Assembly (NCBI GenBank): GCA_037903475.1 | Contig: JBAJFG010000095.1 | Location: 124,001 to 188,000, forward strand | DNA from: Ancylostoma caninum | Lineage: Eukaryota; Nematoda; Chromadorea; Rhabditida; Ancylostomatidae | DNA: 64,000 nt | Direction of reading: 5' to 3' | Shown: in pieces, positions 45,195 to 55,283 of the stretch | Numbering within the stretch: the first letter of the stretch is position 1 | Layout: each line of letters begins with the position of its first letter | Translations under genes and position numbers: made by a program | The notes under the pieces: generated by a model | Told to the model about the DNA's origin: nothing | What the model saw: the letters and a program-made list of their open reading frames with translations, nothing else | Databases searched by the model: none

Positions 45195-46821
45195 GACATT
45201 ATGTGACTCTGTGCGTGCGTGTGCACACGCACTGTGATTGGTCAGTGATGGTGATTGGTGGTGATTGCGAGATCATATAAAAGACTAAGAACGGGTATGG
45301 TGTGGTGGAGTGGGGTAGAGAGATGGTCGACCAGAAGGTCCAGCGATGTGCAAAGTGGGGAAACGCCTGGAGTCGGGTCCAACGGTGTGATAAGGGTGCG
45401 CCGGCGTCCAAAAGTGGGGAAACGCCTGGAGTCGGGTCCAACGGTGTGATAAGGGTGCGCCGGCGTCCAAAAGTGGGGAAACGCCTGGAGTCGGGTCCAA
45501 CGGTGTGATAAGGTGCGCCGGCGTCCAAAAGTGGGGAAACGCCTGGAGTCGGGTCCAACGGTGTGATAAGGGTGCGCCGGCGTCCAAAAGTGGGGAAACG
45601 CCTGGAGTCGGGTCCAACGGTGTGATAAGGGTGCGCCGGCGTCCAAAAGTGGGGAAACGCCTGGAGTCGGGTCCAACGGTGTGATAAGGTGCGCCGGCGT
45701 CCAAATGTGGGGAAACGCCTGGAGTCGGGTCCAACGGTGTGATAAGGGTGCGCCGGCGTCCAAAAGTGGGGAAACGCCTGGAGTCGGGTCCAACGGTGTG
45801 ATAAGGGTGCGCCGGCGTCCAAAAGTGGGGAAACGCCTGGAGTCGGGTCCAACGGTGTGATAAGAGTGCGCCGGCGTCCAAAAGTGGGGAAACGCCTGGA
45901 GTCGGGTCCAACGGTGTGATAAGAGTGCGCCGGCGTCCAAAAGTGGGGAAACGCCTGGAGTCGGGTCCAACGGTGTGATAAGGGTGCGCCGGCGTCCAAA
46001 AGTGGGGAAACGCCTGGAGTCGGGTCCAACGGTGTGATAAGGGTGCGCCGGCGTCCAAAAGTGGGGAAACGCCTGGAGTCGGGTCCAACGGTGTGATAAG
46101 GGTGCGCCGGCGTCCAAAAGTGGGGAAACGCCTGGAGTCGGGTCCAACGGTGTGATAAGGGTGCGCCGGCGTCCAAAAGTGGGGAAACGCCTGGAGTCGG
46201 GTCCAACGGTGTGATAAGGGTGCGCGCCGGCGTCCAAAAGTGGGGAAACGCCTGGAGTCGGGTCCAACGGTGTGATAAGGGTGCGCCGGCGTCCAAAAGT
46301 GGGGAAACGCCTGGAGTCGGGTCCAACGGTGCGATAAGGGTGTGCAAGCTCCGCAAGTAATAGGAATTCGCTAGGAGTGTCTATTTCTGCATGAGGGTTA
46401 CACTTACCCTGTTTCTGCGGACCCTCCCACCTAAATCATCTAGATGTACATTGTTTCCTTTCGTATCCGTGTTCTCTTCCCATTCCATTTGTGTTTGGAT
46501 GAACCACTCCCTCCTTTCCGTTTATATACACCGGTGGCCCCTTATCACTTGAATTACCACAACAACCAGTTGAACCTAAATCATCTCGAGATAACATTCG
46601 CACTGGATCGGTTACACTCAATTCTTCACGACCACTAACTTCGCTCATATGGGAGGGCGTAACTTCGTTCATATGGGAGAAAGCAACAACTATGAGATCA
46701 AGGGATACAGATTTTGTCAATCCATTTACACTTTTGTGCTTGCCTTCAACATACAGTATGCGAGCGAAGCGAGCATCAATAAAAGTCTGGAAGTCCGGCG
46801 TTAGCCGGACGGCCAGACTGG
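45195..46821 (+). mobile_element. Helitron-like element, copy 3
   Basis: It shares with copy 1 the block GGTCAGTGATGGTGATTG ... GAGATCATATAAAAG, and with copies 1 and 2 the CCTTATCACTTGAATTACCA block after the array. The 3' end is a perfect hairpin GTCCGGCGTTAGCCGGAC, then GGCCAGACTGG|T (46821). The 5' end diverges from the TCATGACTTA start of copies 1 and 2 and is not defined. It is non-autonomous. Confidence 0.75.
45345..46345. repeat. 59 bp minisatellite, ~17 near-identical B units
   Basis: Unit GTGCGCCGGCGTCCAAAAGT, GGGGAAACGCCTGGAGTCGG, GTCCAACGGTGTGATAAGG, with two units one base shorter and one two bases longer. It is the inverted form of the B unit at 38.7-39.2 kb, differing by about one base. 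The long minus-strand frames (up to 385 codons) are repeat artefacts. Confidence 0.97.
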
Positions 46822-46829
46822 TATGAATA

Positions 46830-47090
46830 CATTCAGCTGAAATATGTAGAACACCAACGGAAACTGCTTATCCATGCTATTTTCTGAGAAATAATGCAAG
46901 AATTCAATCATTTTGGAGTGTTTTGCAATTCTTTCATGCTCTAAAGAAGTTTTACTGTAGGTACGGACCATATTTACGGGGTGTCTACTGTGCTAGCCAC
47001 AAGTTAGGCTAGGCTAGCCGCTCCGGCTACGTTGCTTTGGCTAGCCAAACCAAAGTTTGGGGTAGCCGGCATCATGAATCAAAAAAGTCG
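46830..47090. other. No gene recognised
   Basis: GCTAGCC-rich palindromic words near 46990-47060 suggest further MITE debris. Nothing coding. Confidence 0.4.
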
Positions 47091-47092
47091 TG

Positions 47093-47150
47093 CTAACCAC
47101 GCTAGCTGGCCATGGTTAGCGTGGTTTGCGTGTCATGAATCCCAGCCCAG
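47093..47150. mobile_element. MITE end, 'GGGATTCATGA' family
   Basis: CACGCTAGCTGGCCATGGTT followed by a terminus TGTCATGAATCCCAGCCCAG, as in the copy at 52377-52527. The other end is degraded. Confidence 0.4.
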
Positions 47151-47417
47151 GGTGGGCCAAAAGTATGGGTACTAAATAAACTTAACGTCCTGATCGAAGA
47201 AGCTATAGTATCGGGGAGGTTTTTAAAAGTGAATGTTCGGTACTCTTGCAGCAACAGTAACACACATTTGATGTCGAATGTTACTCTATCAGTGCCGATA
47301 TAGGGCAGACTGAGAAGGTAGGGGTTGTGCGCGGCACGCAAGTAGTAGCCACTATCATTGTCGAGTTTTTGTGAAAAGCTCCCGCAAGCCCATCAGGCCC
47401 AAAATGTGGTTGCTAGC

Positions 47418-47697
47418 ATGGATTTGATCTGCTTTGATAACTGTGAAGCACGAACGCAGCCCGAACGGAGTAATGGTTCGAGTAGAAACCCTAGCAGCAA
47501 CGGTTCCCAGTTGCTGCCATCCCTCCCCCCGATTGTTGCTCAAGCTTTCATCCCTTTAGCAGCAATTGCTGAGGGAGGCAGCAATTGAGGGGAGGATCGC
47601 AGCAACTGGCAACCGTAGCTGGTAGGGTTTCTACTCGAACCATTAAGCCGTTTGGTCCACGTTCGTCCTGCACGGTTATCAGAGTAAGAATCATCTA
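47418..47697. mobile_element. Foldback MITE, ~280 bp
   Basis: TGATAACTGTGAAGCACGAA and TAATGGTTCGAGTAGAAACC, then CTAGCAGCAACGG, on the left are inverted on the right (GGTTTCTACTCGAACCATTA; CGTTCGTCCTGCACGGTTAT). Arms are ~85-100 bp. The inner part is rich in GCAGCAA words. No gene. Confidence 0.85.
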
Positions 47698-47715
47698 GAT
47701 AGAATGATGCGGTGA

Positions 47716-48270
47716 GTGGAGGCTGAACGAGCTGGGAGGCCACCGACTGAAGTTGACGATCTGAAAAAGTTTTGCCACCATTCTAGAGCCTTTCTTTGGG
47801 CTCCACGACCGGCTGATACTTGCACTCATTTAGGAAGTCTCTCTTCACTTGTTTCCTCACAGTTGTCCTCATTGATGGTTCGATATGTGCGTCTCATGAG
47901 AGATTTGATGGAGACGGCTCATCGGCACGGGCACTACGTGCATTTCCAGAAAGTGCAGTTGAAGCAGTTCTCGCTGTCATCACTTGTCAACGAGATAGGA
48001 ATGTACAAATTTTGCATAAAATTTGGCCGCAACCTTATAACGGTCTCTAGCTGCCCTAGAACAACGTTTAGAGAATGATAGGCCATGTGCTCTTGAAGAG
48101 GTTTTGAAGAGCCACATCCTGGGCCAAATTGAGAAGTTTCAGAGAAATACGTTTTTTCGGCGCTGTTTGCTGCTGCAAGGCATGCAGGCACACCTTGAGC
48201 ATAGGAGCATGTCGTGTTTGTGGTGGCTCCCAGGTTCGATGCCTGTCCACGGAAATCTTCTTGCAAAATA
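47716..48270. other. Ambiguous open frames on both strands
   Basis: 47716-48078 is open in two plus frames and one minus frame. One plus frame looks like a secretory leader (SLFTCFLTVVLIDGSICA) but lacks an ATG. A GGTTCGATGCC B-box-like word at about 48234 hints at a tRNA-related repeat. I do not call a gene. Confidence 0.25.
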
Positions 48271-48352
48271 ATTGATTTGATCGGGAAAAACCTTCATTTG
48301 GGCAAACATATGAATATTTTGACCGCTCATCAATATCTAATGCATAAAATGA

Positions 48353-48485
48353 CCAGTCTGGCCGTCCGGCTGACGCCGGCCTTCCAGACTTCTACTGATG
48401 CTCGCTTCGTTCGCATACTGCACGTTGAAAGCAAACACAGAAGTGTAAATGGATTGATAAAATCTGCATCCTTCCACGCAGTTCT
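48353..48485 (-). mobile_element. Helitron-like 3' end fragment, copy 4
   Basis: On the minus strand TTATCAATCCATTTACACTT, GCGAACGAAGCGAGCATCAG and GGCGTCAGCCGGACGGCCAG lead to ACTGG|T. This matches the last ~120 bases of copy 3, and homology stops exactly at CTGG|T. The rest of the element was not found. Confidence 0.7.
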
Positions 48486-48489
48486 ATCC

Positions 48490-48930
48490 CTCTCCTTGAA
48501 CGAGTACTTTTCGGAGCATTTTTCTTGTTATTTCTAGGATTTCAGGGGGATTATGCTTCTGGAGCAGCTTTTTGGGAAGAGCACAATCACCAATACCTAT
48601 TGCTGTTAATTGCTCCAAAAAGTCGCAAGCGGTCTTCTTGAAAAGCGCCCAAGACGCTCGAAAGCTCATTTTCTGCACCCCAACTTCATTCTAAAATTTG
48701 CTCCTGAGGATTGGCTTGAATTTTGATGACCCTCCTAGGGAATGTTCGAATAGCCATGGCATTTGCTAGAAAAACTGAATATTCTTGCCGCTTCATTCAG
48801 CTCCCAGTTCCTCTACTCAGCAATAAAAGAGACGTCTAAGTTGAGGATCTGGGAACGACAACCTCCCTGCTCTTCGCTTCTTAGTTTTCCAAGTTCTCTG
48901 CGCTGGACCTCACCGACATGCTCATACAAT
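48490..48930. other. No recognised feature
   Basis: No supported exon or repeat was seen between the Helitron fragment and the cysteine-rich gene candidate. Confidence 0.35.
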
Positions 48931-48935
48931 GAGCA

Positions 48936-49608
48936 ATGATCCCTGCTAATCAAAGGAATTACAGTGCCTTCGATCCGCAGCTTCCTTGTCCCGCACCTCC
49001 TGGGACCACACGTGGTGTCCTACTGGCTGACGCGATTGCTTGCCAGCTGCGTTCTGAGGTGGTAATTATCTCGGTGATCCTATGTCTTCTCACTGTCATA
49101 ACGTGCGCTACTGTCTGTGAGTCAAAAAAGGATCACATTTACAACTGAGGTTTGTATCCGTGGAAGACTATGAGGCTTCTATGTGAACTTACAAAATATA
49201 TATCTATTGAACAAAGCGCCGTAAACGGGCTAGAGCGGTTAGAGATACGGGGCGGCACTCATAGACACCGCAATCTTGAGGCGCAGACTGTGGGGCGAAA
49301 TGGCCGATTTCCATAGACGCAGACACGTTCGTTTTGGGACTCGCAATTACGTCACGGCTGGCTCTCCCGCATGCACAGGATGGTGATTTCATCGCCTCCG
49401 CTGGCAATCTCGCCGCATAGGAGTGAGGGAGTGTTTCCAGCTTTCAGGCTACACAATGTACGCAGCAGGAAAACCAGCCTTTCACTGTTGCGACGCTGTC
49501 TGCACTTGTACGAAGAAATGGACGGGTGCTATGAGAGCTGCAGCGTCTCGGAAGCTTCGGGAAGACTGGATCTACGCTGGTGGATGCTATTGCGGCATCC
49601 CTTGCTGA
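48936..49608 (+). CDS. Small secreted cysteine-rich protein, two exons
   Basis: Exon 1 ends at 49116 with a hydrophobic leader (SEVVIISVILCLLTVITCAT) and a consensus donor GTCT|GTGAGT in phase 1. Exon 2, 49448-49608, follows CAGCTTTCAG and joins in phase as C-YTMYAAGKPAFHCCDAVCTC, with a C-terminus GGCYCGIPC before TGA. About nine cysteines, several paired as CC and CxC, suggest a disulfide-rich secreted product. The first exon has a diverged duplicate at 51152-51233 whose differences fall mostly at third positions, supporting coding. The start is unclear: the duplicate has ATG where this copy has ATT, so either the ATG at 48936 is used, another exon lies upstream, or this copy is disabled. 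No family is recognised and no activity is implied. Confidence 0.5.
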
Positions 49609-49689
49609 ATTCTCGCGGCGATTGTGTAGTCACGACATCCGTTCGTTTCGAGAAAGCTTCTGCACTAACAAAGAGTAAAAGCCTCTAAA

Positions 49690-50345
49690 TAGGGCCCGCC
49701 GTGGCCCAGTGCTGTGGGGAACTCCATGACACGGGTCCAGCGATGAGAAAGGGCCCGCCGTGGCCCAATGGCGCGGGCGGACGCCGAGATACGGGTCCAC
49801 CGATGGAGAAAGGCCCGCCAGGGCCCAATGGTGCGGAGGACGCCAGGATAGGGTCCACCGATGGAGAAAAGGCCCGCCGTAGCCCAATGGTATGGAGAAC
49901 GCCAGGATACGGGTTCACTTTAGTCCGATAGTGTTGAGATTGCCAGGATGCGAACCCGCCCCTGGAGAACGGATCCGGCTTGCGCTAACTGTGAGGAAGG
50001 CGCCAGAATGCGGGCGCTCTGATGGAGGAAGGGCCGCTATTGCTCAGTAGTATGGATAACACCAGGATAAGGGTCCGCCAATATAGGATTGGTCCGCTGT
50101 GACTCAGTAAAATGGAGAATACCAGGATACGGTTCAGACCTAATAGTGAAGATGGCGCCAGAATACGGGTCCACCGATGGAGGAAAGTCCGCTGCGGCCC
50201 AGTAGTGTGGAAAACACCCGGATACGATTTCGCTTTATCCAATAGTGTGGGGAACGGCAGGATACAGTTCCGCCGATGGAGAACGCGTCTGCGTTGGCCC
50301 GATAGTGAGGAATACGCACGAATACGCCATACGATGGAGAACAAA
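49690..50345. repeat. 58-60 bp diverged tandem repeat, ~11 units
   Basis: Unit core: CCCGCCGTGGCCCAATGGTG, GAGAACGCCAGGATACGGGT, CCACCGATGGAGAAAGG. Units are only loosely alike (old array). A second locus is 63195-63495. The TGGCCCAATGG word resembles a tRNA A box, which is noted only as a curiosity. Frames through it are artefacts. Confidence 0.9.
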
Positions 50346-50540
50346 CTTCTCATTCTCATACTCAACTCATAAGAAGGACTTCATGTTTGGGCCCATTGGA
50401 AGATTGATTCTGCTCCTCTATCAATTTTCTAGAGATTTGGCAAGTGTGAAGCGTTTGCACATGTCCCAAGTGGCTGCCCCACCCCACTTTCTAGCGTCCC
50501 GAAGGGGCGCTAGTGTATATATATATATATATATATATAT

Positions 50541-50819
50541 CAGTGGCGGACGCAGGGGGGGGGGGGGGAGGGGCCCCCCCCCCCCGAGAATGGGTCGCCA
50601 AATTTTCGAAATTACTTTACAATACAAATAAAAATCTTGTGTTAGTTTATTTTTAATTGTTTATTTTTATTATTATTTTTAATATATTTTTTATTTATTG
50701 TTTATTATTATAATTAATATTATTATTAATTTTATTTTCCGTCTGGGTCCCCAAAACGGCGGAGACCCCACTTTTCTTCCCACGCCCCCCCTCCCGCCCA
50801 CTTTCTGCGTCCGCCACTG
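50541..50819. mobile_element. CAGTGGCGGACGCAG MITE, single copy (279 bp)
   Basis: Ends CAGTGGCGGACGCAGGGGGG and CTTTCTGCGTCCGCCACTG flanked by TATATATA. The body (GAGAATGGGTCGCCAAATTT ... CCACTTTTCTTCCCACGCCC) is identical to one arm of the palindrome at 35440-35933. Confidence 0.9.
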
Positions 50820-50829
50820 ATATATATAT

Positions 50830-51120
50830 ATATATATATATTTGGTTGCATATAATACAAATGAGTATCGATCGCCAGCAGGACTCCACATGTGATTTCA
50901 GGCGGTGCGGGATGAGGAAGTTGCGGATCGAAGGCACTGTATATGCTCTGCCGAGGTTATAGCTGGCTAAAGTACACAATAAAGTTAAATTTGTTCGAGG
51001 AAAGGTTAAATTTTTGTGCGTTACTTTCGGACCAAGCTAATCTGATACAGAGAGCTAATACATGTTCTAAAATGCAGATTTGCAAATAGAAAAGAGTTTA
51101 CATCAGGGGTTCGTATTTGG
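50830..51120. other. No gene; shared TATATTTGGTTGCATATAA motif
   Basis: TATATATTTGGTTGCATATAA occurs at about 50834 and again at about 51318, after the duplicated leader exon. No coding evidence. Confidence 0.35.
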
Positions 51121-51151
51121 ATTGAAGTGTTGCTGACGCGACTGCCTCAGA

Positions 51152-51233
51152 ATGGCCTGCCAGCTGCGTTCTCAGGTCGTGATTATCTCAGTGGTCCTAT
51201 GCCTCCTCACTGTCATAGCATGCGCAACTGTCT
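51152..51233 (+). pseudogene. Duplicate leader exon of the cysteine-rich gene
   Basis: ATG at 51152 starts MACQLRSQVVIISVVLCLLT followed by VIACATV, up to donor AACTGTCT|GTGAGC. It aligns with 49036-49116 and its flanks, including ~100 bases past the donor. Of 12 base differences across 27 codons, 9 are third-position, 3 first-position and none second-position. No second exon was found before the LINE that begins about 51360, so the copy is partial, or its second exon was displaced. Confidence 0.5.
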
Positions 51234-52350
51234 GTGAGCCAAAAAAGGATCACATTTACACCTGAGTTTGGAATCGGTGGAGGAGACTATGAGGGTTCTA
51301 TGTGAACTTCCAAAAAATATATATTTGGTTGCATATAACACGATTGCTTTTTGACGGGCTTTGTGACGGGCCCGCTGATTCTTGATCCGATTTTCTCATC
51401 AGTGAACTTTACGCGTATCGGTACCTGGAACGTACGCACGCTGAACCAAACTGGGCGCCTCGCCCAGCTTCTCCATGTATTTGATAACTACAGACTAAAC
51501 ATCTTCGGCCTGAGCAAAGTTTGATGGGAAGAAACTGGCCGGTTCACAATTGACAACAAAACCATTCTGTTCTCCGGTTACGATTGATTCCACGGAAGAA
51601 ATGAGAGAGGAGTCGGAACTGTTCTAAACAAGCGGCAGCCATGGTATTTGTGGGATGGAAACCAGTAAATGAAGAATCATTACAGCACGTTTCTTAACTA
51701 GCCACATTCGGATCACGGTCATCCAAGTCTATGCAGCAACGGACAGTGCAGACAACGAAGTGAAACACGATTTCTACGGGCAAGTTCAGGACACAATCGA
51801 TGAGGTGCCACGACTTGATCTTAAAATCGGCCTTAAAGATTTTAACGCTCAGTTATGTGGTGACAGACATACTCGAAAGAACTGTTGGATCCTTCGCATC
51901 ATCAGAGTATATCAGTGGCTTCAGCGTGCGACTGATTTCCTCCTGCGAATGCAATGATCTCTGTGATAAAAACACGTATTTTCAACATCGGCGCGTCCAT
52001 AAGAAGACTTTGAACCCGGCAGACGAAATGTCCTCGGATGAAATTGACCACATATGCATCAGCCGCAAATGGAGAACATCTCTTCAGGATGCAAGGGCAT
52101 ATCATGGTGCTGATGTCGGTCGGACCACTATCCGGTCGGGCAACTCTCAAACTAAAGTTGAAACAACAGAGACCACCCATCATCGTGAGACCGTTCGCTG
52201 TGAAAAAAATTGAAGGATCCCGCCGTCACCAACTGCTTTCCCTTGGAGCTGCGGAACCGATTTGAGCTACTCAACAACACGTGCGATATCAGGTGAGACT
52301 ACATTGAAGTAAAACCAATGGTCAGAGATTGCGCTGAGGAAGTCATCGGA

Positions 52351-52398
52351 CGTTTCATGAATCCCAGCACCTACTGTGCTGGGATTCAAGAAACGATA
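52351..52398. repeat. Perfect-like hairpin CGTTTCATGAATCCCAGCAC
   Basis: CGTTTCATGAATCCCAGCAC is followed within 6 bases by GTGCTGGGATTCAAGAAACG. The stem is ~20 bp with one or two mismatches, at the left edge of the MITE inserted in the LINE. Confidence 0.8.
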
Positions 52399-52527
52399 AC
52401 CAGGCAAACCCAAGCTAGCAAACCAACTTTCGCCGTCTGCGTCTCTTAGCACCACGTAGTCAATACGATAGTCAATCACGCTAGCCAGCCTTGGTTTGCT
52501 TGGTTATAGTTTCATGAATCCCAGCCC
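52377..52527. mobile_element. MITE inserted in the LINE
   Basis: GCTGGGATTCAAGAAACGAT, AACCAGGCAAACCCAAGCTAGC on the left is inverted on the right (GCTAGCCAGCCTTGGTTTGC, TTGGTTATAGTTTCATGAAT, CCCAGCCCAG). LINE coding sequence resumes afterwards. Confidence 0.8.
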
Positions 52528-54399
52528 AGAAGGTTCTGCTGTCGCGATAAGAAAAACTGGCTATCTAAGAAAGGAAAGAAGGCACAAAATGATCGCTGAC
52601 CAGAGAGAGGACTCAAAAACTTTTTATCGTATCGTCAAAGAACTCACAGGAGTACGGAACATGTCGAACATGATAAAAGATAAGAACGGCAAGCTCCTTA
52701 TGACCAATGAAGAGCAGAACAGTAGATGGCTTGAGTACTCCTGCAGCCCGTCTACATGAGACATACAGATCTGAAGACGAAAGACAGGCGGTTGGCGCAG
52801 TCAACGAACTAGAAATTAACACTGGTGACAACAGTGTTGAAGGAACGGAAACCGCTATAAAAGTCTTCGAAACAGGAGAGCTCCTGGTCTTAATAAAATC
52901 CCAGCGGAATTACTATAGGCCGGTGGCAAAACGATAGCAGAGCAACTGACGTGACTGTTCAACGATTGCTGGAGACATGCAAAGGTACTTGAACAATGGC
53001 AAGAAGGAGTAACCGTCAAGTTATCGAAGAAAGGCGATACGTTGGAATGCGGAAATTGGAGAGGTATTACCCTACCCTCTGTATCAGGGAAAACATTTTG
53101 AATGGTACTGTTGCGACAGTACTTAAGTGCTGTCGATGAACAACTGCGAGAAGAACAAGCGGGGTTTAGGAACAGCAGATCATGTAGCGAACAGATTTTT
53201 CGTCTTCGAAACATCATCGAGCAGTGAATCGAGTACTGTCACCCGCTTTGTGTGAACTTCATCGGTTTGAAGAAGGCGTTCGACAACATCTATCCCGACT
53301 GTTTATGAATTATCCTCATCATGTACGGCATAGCCTAAACTTTCGTAACCCCGTACCTCAATTCCTGCAGTAGTGTAAAAACTGACGCGGGACATACTGG
53401 CTTTGATGAGATAACAACAGGCGTGCTACAAGGGTGCACTCTATCGCCAATCTTGTTTAACATCGCTTTGAATTTTGTCATGAGGAAGGCATGAAGCCAA
53501 ACGAAAATGGTTAGAATAAACATGGCCGTTCGACAGATCTGTGCTACGCAGATGAAATGGCCGTTTGACAGATCTGGGCTACGCAGATGACACTGCTCTC
53601 CGAACCCGACAACAAACTTCAAGAAGCTACTTCACGTCTCAACCAGAAAGCCACAAACATCGGACTACGTATCAGTTCTAAAAAATTGAAAGTCATGGGA
53701 AGATAGGGATCAAACACACTCCGATCAACATCAACGTGGAACCGCCCAATTGGAAAAGTTACTAAGTTCACCTATTTGGAAAGCACCGTGGCGCACGACG
53801 GAGGGGCTGACACCGACATCCGCGCTCGTATTAGGAAAGCAGCGGCCGGGTTTCGGAAACTCTAACCGCCCTGGGCCACGACTTCCATCTCAATTAACAA
53901 CAAGATGCGCTTGTATTTCTCAATTATGGTACCGACAGCAATCCATGCCAGTGAGCCATGGAAGATGTCTGCAAGCGCCATCAAGATAAATAACTTCCAT
54001 CAAGGTTTGCTTACGAGTAATCATGAGAATACGCTACGTTGACCGCGTAACCATGGAGAGGGACTACGACGCAGCAATACGACCAGCATGCACGTTATCA
54101 TTGCGCAACGTCGACTTCGGCTTGCTGGCCATATTCTACGGATGCCGCAACAGAGAACTCTTTATTTTGCTATGTCATGGATTCCTCCATCAGCAAAACA
54201 ACTCAGAGGCCGTTCCAGGAGCACGTGGTGGCGAACGTTCGCCAATGACCTCAAATTAATGAACCTTTGCAGAAGAAGGCGAAACATTGACAAAAGACAG
54301 ACAACGGTGGAAAGAGTTCATGCTTCATGCTTCATGCCCGATGTGCTCAACAGCACGGGAGGAACTAAGTCTCAGCAAGTAAGTTTTATTTTCTGGTTT

Positions 54400-54860
54400 T
54401 ATTTTTTCGTCCCATTACCTCACAATACGCAAAGAGGTATGTAGACTTTGCTCCAGCATTTGGTGGCGTTTGAGAACACTGAGCACTCGGACAATATTTG
54501 ATGAAACCCTAGCGAGAATGCTAGGGTTTATGCCTTGGATTTTTATGTTTATATTTTATTTCAATTTTTAATATATTTTATTTTAATTTTTAATTTTATG
54601 CCTTGAATTTTCTGGAATGTTCAAGAGAAGCGAACTGCAGAATTGGATGAGATCTACTCGAGAAAAAATCCGTGAGAGGATGTGGTGTTGTACCATCTTT
54701 CAAACTAAGGCATGCAAAATCCAGGTATGCTATGTAATTCCCACCTCATCATATTTGTTTTTGAGCTTGATCATAATTTCGGCAGCAGCAAGAAAATTTC
54801 TGGATATGGAATGTATGTCAGACCTGAAATCTGTTAGTAATTACTACCACCTTGTCTCAG
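54400..54860 (+). other. Possible upstream exon of the next gene
   Basis: A frame ending ATCCAG|GTATGC at 54724 is followed by a 136-base interval to the next strong acceptor. The phase that would join the next exon reads VRGCGVVPSFKLRHAKS but has a TGA shortly upstream and no good acceptor. A TTTTAATTTTTA-rich tract precedes it. Confidence 0.25.
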
Positions 54861-55203
54861 AGAAAAACAAACTGAAGTAGGAGATTTTTCACCCATTGTC
54901 GTTCACAAAGTGGCAAAACTCCCCTTCTTCCGGTGTCCTGGTGAGATCGAACCTGGAATCTATTATAGGATCCTTTCTGGTAGCCATAGAAAGAGCAGCA
55001 GTAAGTTATCTCTCAACCCAAGGAGAAACTGCAGTAAACTTTCTCAATTTAGTGCGCCACACTGCTTAGGATTAGTTCTCTCTTGCGATTGGATCCTTAT
55101 TATCGAGTTCACTGATGTTTTTTTTGGGCCAGGAAAGCAGCTGCTGAGCGACCGATTCATGTATGATGATGTATCCTGTCCCTTTACAAGGAAAGTGAAC
55201 TAA
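54861..55203 (+). CDS. 3' end of an unrecognised gene, two exons
   Basis: Exon 54861-55000 follows ACCTTGTCTCAG and reads EKQTEVGDFSPIVVHKVAKL, PFFRCPGEIEPGIYYRILSG, SHRKSS, ending at a consensus donor AGCAGCA|GTAAGT. Exon 55133-55203 follows TTTTTTTTGGGCCAG, joins in the correct phase and reads RKQLLSDRFMYDDVSCPFTR, KVN, then TAA. Two strong sites plus phase agreement make a real gene end likely. Upstream exons may lie beyond the LINE. No domain is recognised. Confidence 0.48.
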
Positions 55204-55283
55204 ATTGAGCAGCAAATTCAAAACAAAACCAATATGGTCATCAGTGGCATTTTTTTTAATTTTTATTTTTTATATTTACGTGA

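Larger units (their letters stand above)
51360..54390 (+). pseudogene. Dead APE-type LINE (RTE/RTEX-like)
   Basis: A non-LTR retrotransposon polyprotein read in broken frames. Endonuclease start TRIGTWNVRTLNQTGRLAQL (about 51412); endonuclease end EIDHICISRKWRTSLQDARA and AYHGADVG; RT finger KLSKKGDTLECGNWRGITLP; EEQAGFRNSRSCSEQIFRLR; domain B TTGVLQGCTLSPILFNIALN; C-terminal region RLRLAGHILRMPQQRTLYFA and RGRSRSTWWRTFANDLKLMN. Multiple stops and frameshifts, and a MITE at 52377-52527, make it inactive. Copying would have been by target-primed reverse transcription. The clade is assigned from motif memory. Confidence 0.9.

Noticed and set aside
45199..46356. 385-codon minus-strand protein
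   Set aside because: Repeat artefact of the 59 bp array, open in all three minus frames.
47820..48050. Secretory-leader protein starting at TTG
   Set aside because: No ATG, and three frames across both strands are open over the same bases.
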